From NCBI GenBank assembly GCA_036897485.1, contig JAYMTF010001865.1, forward strand, positions 1 through 20,924: a DNA stretch of 20,924 nt. The letters run 5' to 3'. Shown in pieces: positions 18,262 through 20,924 of the stretch. The DNA comes from Pelargonium nanum. Its lineage: Eukaryota; Streptophyta; Magnoliopsida; Geraniales; Geraniaceae. Made by a program: the position numbers and the translations under genes. The notes beneath the pieces are model-generated. The model had not been told where the DNA came from, ran no database searches, and saw only the letters and a list, made by a program, of their open reading frames with translations. The stretch's first letter is position 1. The number at the start of each line of letters is the position of its first letter.

Positions 18262-19780
18262 TGACCAGCAATGAAAAACATGAATTCAGCAATGCTACTG
18301 CAATGTATCATCAACTCCAAGCATTCAGAAACCGAGCAATGCAACTAGCATTGAAGACTCGTGACCAGCAGCAAAAACATGAATTCAGTAAGCTGTTGCA
18401 ATGTATCATCTAACCCGAGCATTTAAAGACTGAGCAAAGCATAAATGAGCAATACTGTTTCTCAACACTCACTTCATAGATGCAAGCAATGAGCAGAGTA
18501 AGTATGGTTTCATTTAACATCATCAAACTCATTCAACATAATGTAATTTGATTGAAATGAGCTAGATTCTATATAAACATATTGGATTCACATGTGAATA
18601 GACAAAGCACAACCATAATGTCATTGAATTCAACTAAATCAAACCCCATAAGATTAACCCTAACCAAACTGATGATAAATAGACATCAAACACCATAAAT
18701 CCAATCAAAACAGCTACATTTGAACTAACCCTCATTCAATCAGTGAAAGCATAAATGAGCAACACTTTTTCTCAGTTCATGGTAGATGCAAACAATGAAC
18801 AGTGTAACTAAGCTCTCATTTAACATCATCAAACTCATTCAACATGATAAAACTTAGTTGTTAAGAACAAAATCCTTTCCAAAAATATTGAAATCATATG
18901 TGAATAGATATAGAACAACCTTAATGTCATTGAGTTCAACTGAATCATACCCCGAAAGATTAACCCTAACCGAACTTATGATGAACAGACAAACACCGAT
19001 AAATACATATTTGGGGGGTAACATTTCTCATCAAATGGTAGGTGAAAGCAATGAAAACAAATATTCATCTCATCGCTATGAATTCTGACCAGCAATGAAA
19101 ACATGAATTTAGTAATGTGGTTCCATAGCATCATCCACCTCCAACGCATTAATAGACAGAGAAATGCAACTATGGCATGGGTTTCATTCAACTCCATCCA
19201 ATCAATTGACAAAAAAAAAACACAAATGAGCAACTGTTTTTCATATCAGTGTAGATGTAAGCAACAAGCAATGAAACTCGGATTTCATTTAACATCATCA
19301 AGCTCATTAAACACAATGAAACCTGATTGAAATGAACAAGACTCTTACCAAATATACTGCATTCACATGTGAATAGCCTCATTTAGCTCAACTAAATCCA
19401 ACCACAAAATCAATAACCCTAACCATACTGATGATCAAACAGATGATAAACACTAAAAACATGCTTTCAGTAATGTTCAATGTATCATCCATCCCCACGC
19501 ATTCAAAGACCAAGCAATGTACCAGGGTTTCAAGCCATGTAACTCAGGTTTCAAGCCATGTAACTCAGGTTTCAAGCCATGTAACTCAGGTTTCACTTCA
19601 CATCAAACTTGTTTAGCATAATGAAAATTGATTGAAATGAACTTAATTCTTTCAGAGTATATTGCATTCACATGTGCATAGAAAGAACAATGTCACTTAG
19701 TTCAACAAAACATTAGCATAGAAACATAGACCCTAACCAAACTGATGATAAACAGAGGATCAATCACCATGAATTTGATC
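18262..19780. repeat. Diverged tandem array, period near 310 bp
   Basis: Four copies of one module are visible through ordered landmarks. 'catttaacatcatcaaactc' occurs near 18513, 18817 and 19285, with a decayed form near 19593. 'attcacatgtgaatag' occurs near 18587, 18893, 19362 and 19665. 'ttaaccctaacc' or shorter occurs near 18654, 18960, 19422 and 19730. Steps are about 306, 465 and 307 bp, so one unit has an extra 155 bp. A second module, 'gaccagcaatgaaaacatga', occurs at about 18262, 18362 and 19087, with a decayed copy at about 19455. Copies 1 and 2 agree over long blocks. There is no coding support on either strand. The array lies 3' of both the NF-YC and the SKP1-like gene. Origin is unknown. 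Confidence 0.85.
19526..19588 (+). repeat. Three identical 21-bp tandem units
   Basis: The unit 'ggtttcaagccatgtaact' plus 'ca' repeats exactly at 19526, 19547 and 19568, and a fourth copy breaks off after 'ggtttca'. It sits in the fourth unit of the larger array. The identity of the three units points to recent expansion. It is not a CRISPR: there are no spacers. Confidence 0.9.
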
Positions 19781-19910
19781 AAAACAGACAATTCTGAGAC
19801 CTCTGATCATCACAAAACCAATCCAGTATCCTATAAACCCTAAATTTGAACCAGATAGTCAAGTTAAATATATATTATTTACTGCTAATCTCTATACTTC
19901 AGGGTTATAC

Positions 19911-20486
19911 CTATACCGAATCATCAACGCCCTCAAAAGCCCAAGCATGCTCGCGGCGCAGTGCTGCCTCCTCCTCCTCGGTGTAATCGTTCTCCACCCC
20001 GAAAAAAGCCCTAACGTACTCGACGCTCTTGTTCCTGATCAGATCGGCGACGGTCTGAGTCAGCAGATCCAGAAGATCCTTGATGTTGAGGTAGTTCGCA
20101 GAGAGAATCATCTCCTTGATAAACTCATTGTCCATCTCCTTCACGAACTCGGCGTCGAAAGCCCTCACATCCTCAGCCTTGGCTTTCTCGTCTCGGAACT
20201 GGATGTGCTTGCTGCAGAACATGACGATCTTGACCAGTGAAGCGCTCGTCACGTTCGGAAGCGGCACCACCGTGTCGGACTCGTCGTTGCTATCATCGAA
20301 GAAGCTCTTCACGGTCTTGAACTCCATCGCCACCTTCTCGTCGACCAGGAACTCCTCTCCATCGGCGGCCTTGAGCGTGATCTTCTTTGAAATAGGGGTG
20401 GCGGCGGAGTCCTTGGAGACCTCGTCGGCGACTGCGGGAGAGGCGGCGGCGGCGGTGCAGTCCTTGGTGGTGGTGTCAGACGACAT
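19911..20486 (-). CDS. SKP1-like: SKP1-like subunit of SCF ubiquitin ligase (ASK family)
   Basis: A single exon encodes 191 aa, against about 160 for Arabidopsis ASK1. Residues 1-33 are an Ala/Ser/Thr-rich extension. The SKP1 POZ-type fold starts near 35 (KKITLKAADGEEFLVDEKVA) and includes VPLPNVTSASLVKIV. The C-terminal F-box-binding part contains MILSANYLNIKDLLDLLTQT and ends at WAFE (182-185), where most plant SKP1s stop; here GVDDSV follows. The protein bridges Cullin1 and F-box proteins. The core is intact, but positions usually conserved in ASK1 (VALESQTI becomes VAMEFKTV) have changed, so it is a divergent paralogue that may bind a narrow set of F-box proteins. Absence of an intron suggests a retrocopy or one of the many intronless ASK duplicates. 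Confidence 0.92.
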   Translation of the reverse strand: MSSDTTTKDCTAAAASPAVADEVSKDSAATPISKKITLKAADGEEFLVDEKVAMEFKTVKSFFDDSNDESDTVVPLPNVTSASLVKIVMFCSKHIQFRDEKAKAEDVRAFDAEFVKEMDNEFIKEMILSANYLNIKDLLDLLTQTVADLIRNKSVEYVRAFFGVENDYTEEEEAALRREHAWAFEGVDDSV

Positions 20487-20506
20487 CGTTTCAGATGAGG
20501 GAAAGC

Positions 20507-20629
20507 TAGGGTTTGGGGAGGGACTATAGAGAAAGGAGGCTAGGTTTAGGGTTTCTTCACAGAGGTAAAACCGTAATTTTCTTTTCCTCTGTGAGGTGAA
20601 AAAGAGATTGGAGGTTTGGCGTATTTATA
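20507..20629 (-). promoter_or_regulatory. Core promoter and leader of the SKP1-like gene
   Basis: Read on the minus strand, TATAAATA lies at 20629-20622, which predicts a transcript start near 20595 and a leader of about 110 nt. Two telo-boxes follow: AAACCCTAAA at 20554-20545 and AAACCCTA at 20514-20507. The leader contains no upstream ATG. The set is coherent for a housekeeping-type plant promoter. Confidence 0.6.
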
Positions 20630-20690
20630 CTGTTCAAGAGACGGTTCAGTTTATAATTTGCATAGGATTAGGAAGTACCCTAATTGTATT

Positions 20691-20924
20691 TAGGTAAAAG
20701 ACCCGATTTGGTCCCTGAACTTGGAAGCAATGACCCAATTTAGTCCCTGAACTTTGTTTAACCAAAATTAGTCCTTGAACTTTCAAAGTTGGACCCAATT
20801 TAGTCCTTGGTGTTAGTCACCGTTAAGTTGTCCGTTAGATGCTGACGTGGAAACTAAAATGTTTTTAACATTTAATTTTAATTAAGCACCTTGCTGACGT
20901 GGCAGTACACATAGATTAAAAAAT
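20691..20924 (+). repeat. Dispersed plant repeat, right copy
   Basis: The element begins 'taggtaaaagacccgatttg' at 20691, the inverted partner of 1-50. Four spaced iterations of 'gtcc(c/t)tgaactt' or similar start near 20711, 20743, 20771 and 20803. They are followed by 'accgttaagttgtccgttag' and two copies of GCTGACGTGG (20841-20850 and 20893-20902). It runs off the right edge. It starts only about 60 bp upstream of the SKP1-like TATA box. The class is probably a non-autonomous DNA element, unproven. Confidence 0.65.

Noticed and set aside
19526..19588. CRISPR-like array
   Set aside because: The three 21-bp units are directly adjacent with no spacers, and the DNA is from a plant nucleus.
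18654..19740. Interstitial telomere tract
   Set aside because: The 'accctaacc' words occur once per 310-bp unit and never as tandem 7-mers.
20116..20529. 137-codon plus-strand ORF opposite the SKP1-like gene
   Set aside because: It is a shadow of a GC-rich coding exon; the Ala/Ser composition mirrors the SKP1-like extension.

Overview
This is a piece of nuclear DNA from a flowering plant, most likely a dicot. It has plant-style genes with many short AT-rich introns, leader introns, telo-boxes in 5' leaders, a CC-NB-ARC-LRR resistance gene, a plant NF-YC subunit, and dispersed plant repeats including an Au-type SINE. A rosid such as a Rosaceae species fits, but that is only an impression from protein style and repeats. 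No phage, plasmid or bacterial signal is present.

Layout from left to right. (a) 1-310 is repeat-derived, and 1-50 has an inverted partner at 20691-20740. (b) 311-6750 (+) is a PB1-domain Raf-like protein kinase of 8 coding exons and 1030 aa. It has a spliced leader holding two uORFs, and an Au-like SINE lies in the leader intron. (c) 7067-9924 (-) is a full-length RPM1-like CC-NLR of 917 aa with one 104-bp intron. (d) About 10640-14531 (+) is a GPN-loop GTPase (GPN1/QQT2 type) of 6 coding exons and 404 aa with a leader intron. (e) About 15250-17501 (+) is an NF-YC (HAP5) subunit whose 258-aa CDS is uninterrupted, behind a 1.28-kb leader intron. (f) 17830-19860 is non-coding. It holds decayed dispersed repeats and then a diverged tandem array with a period near 310 bp. 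(g) 19911-20486 (-) is an intronless SKP1-like gene of 191 aa with an N-terminal extension and six residues after the WAFE motif. (h) 20691-20924 is again dispersed repeat.

The genes do not form a pathway. They are independent plant genes for kinase signalling, immune sensing, RNA polymerase II assembly or import, CCAAT-box transcription and SCF ubiquitin ligase. RAF and NLR converge, NLR and GPN1 diverge from a repeat-rich interval of roughly 0.7 kb, and NF-YC and the SKP1-like gene converge on the tandem array.

I see no clear novel multi-gene system. The items most worth a second look are the array at 18262-19780, the splice donor of the NLR intron that overlaps a stop codon, the uORFs in three plus-strand leaders, the 10-bp-register purine tract upstream of RAF, and the SKP1-like C-terminal tail. 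Exon boundaries were read by eye from GT/AG sites, reading frame and family conservation. Transcript ends are estimates.
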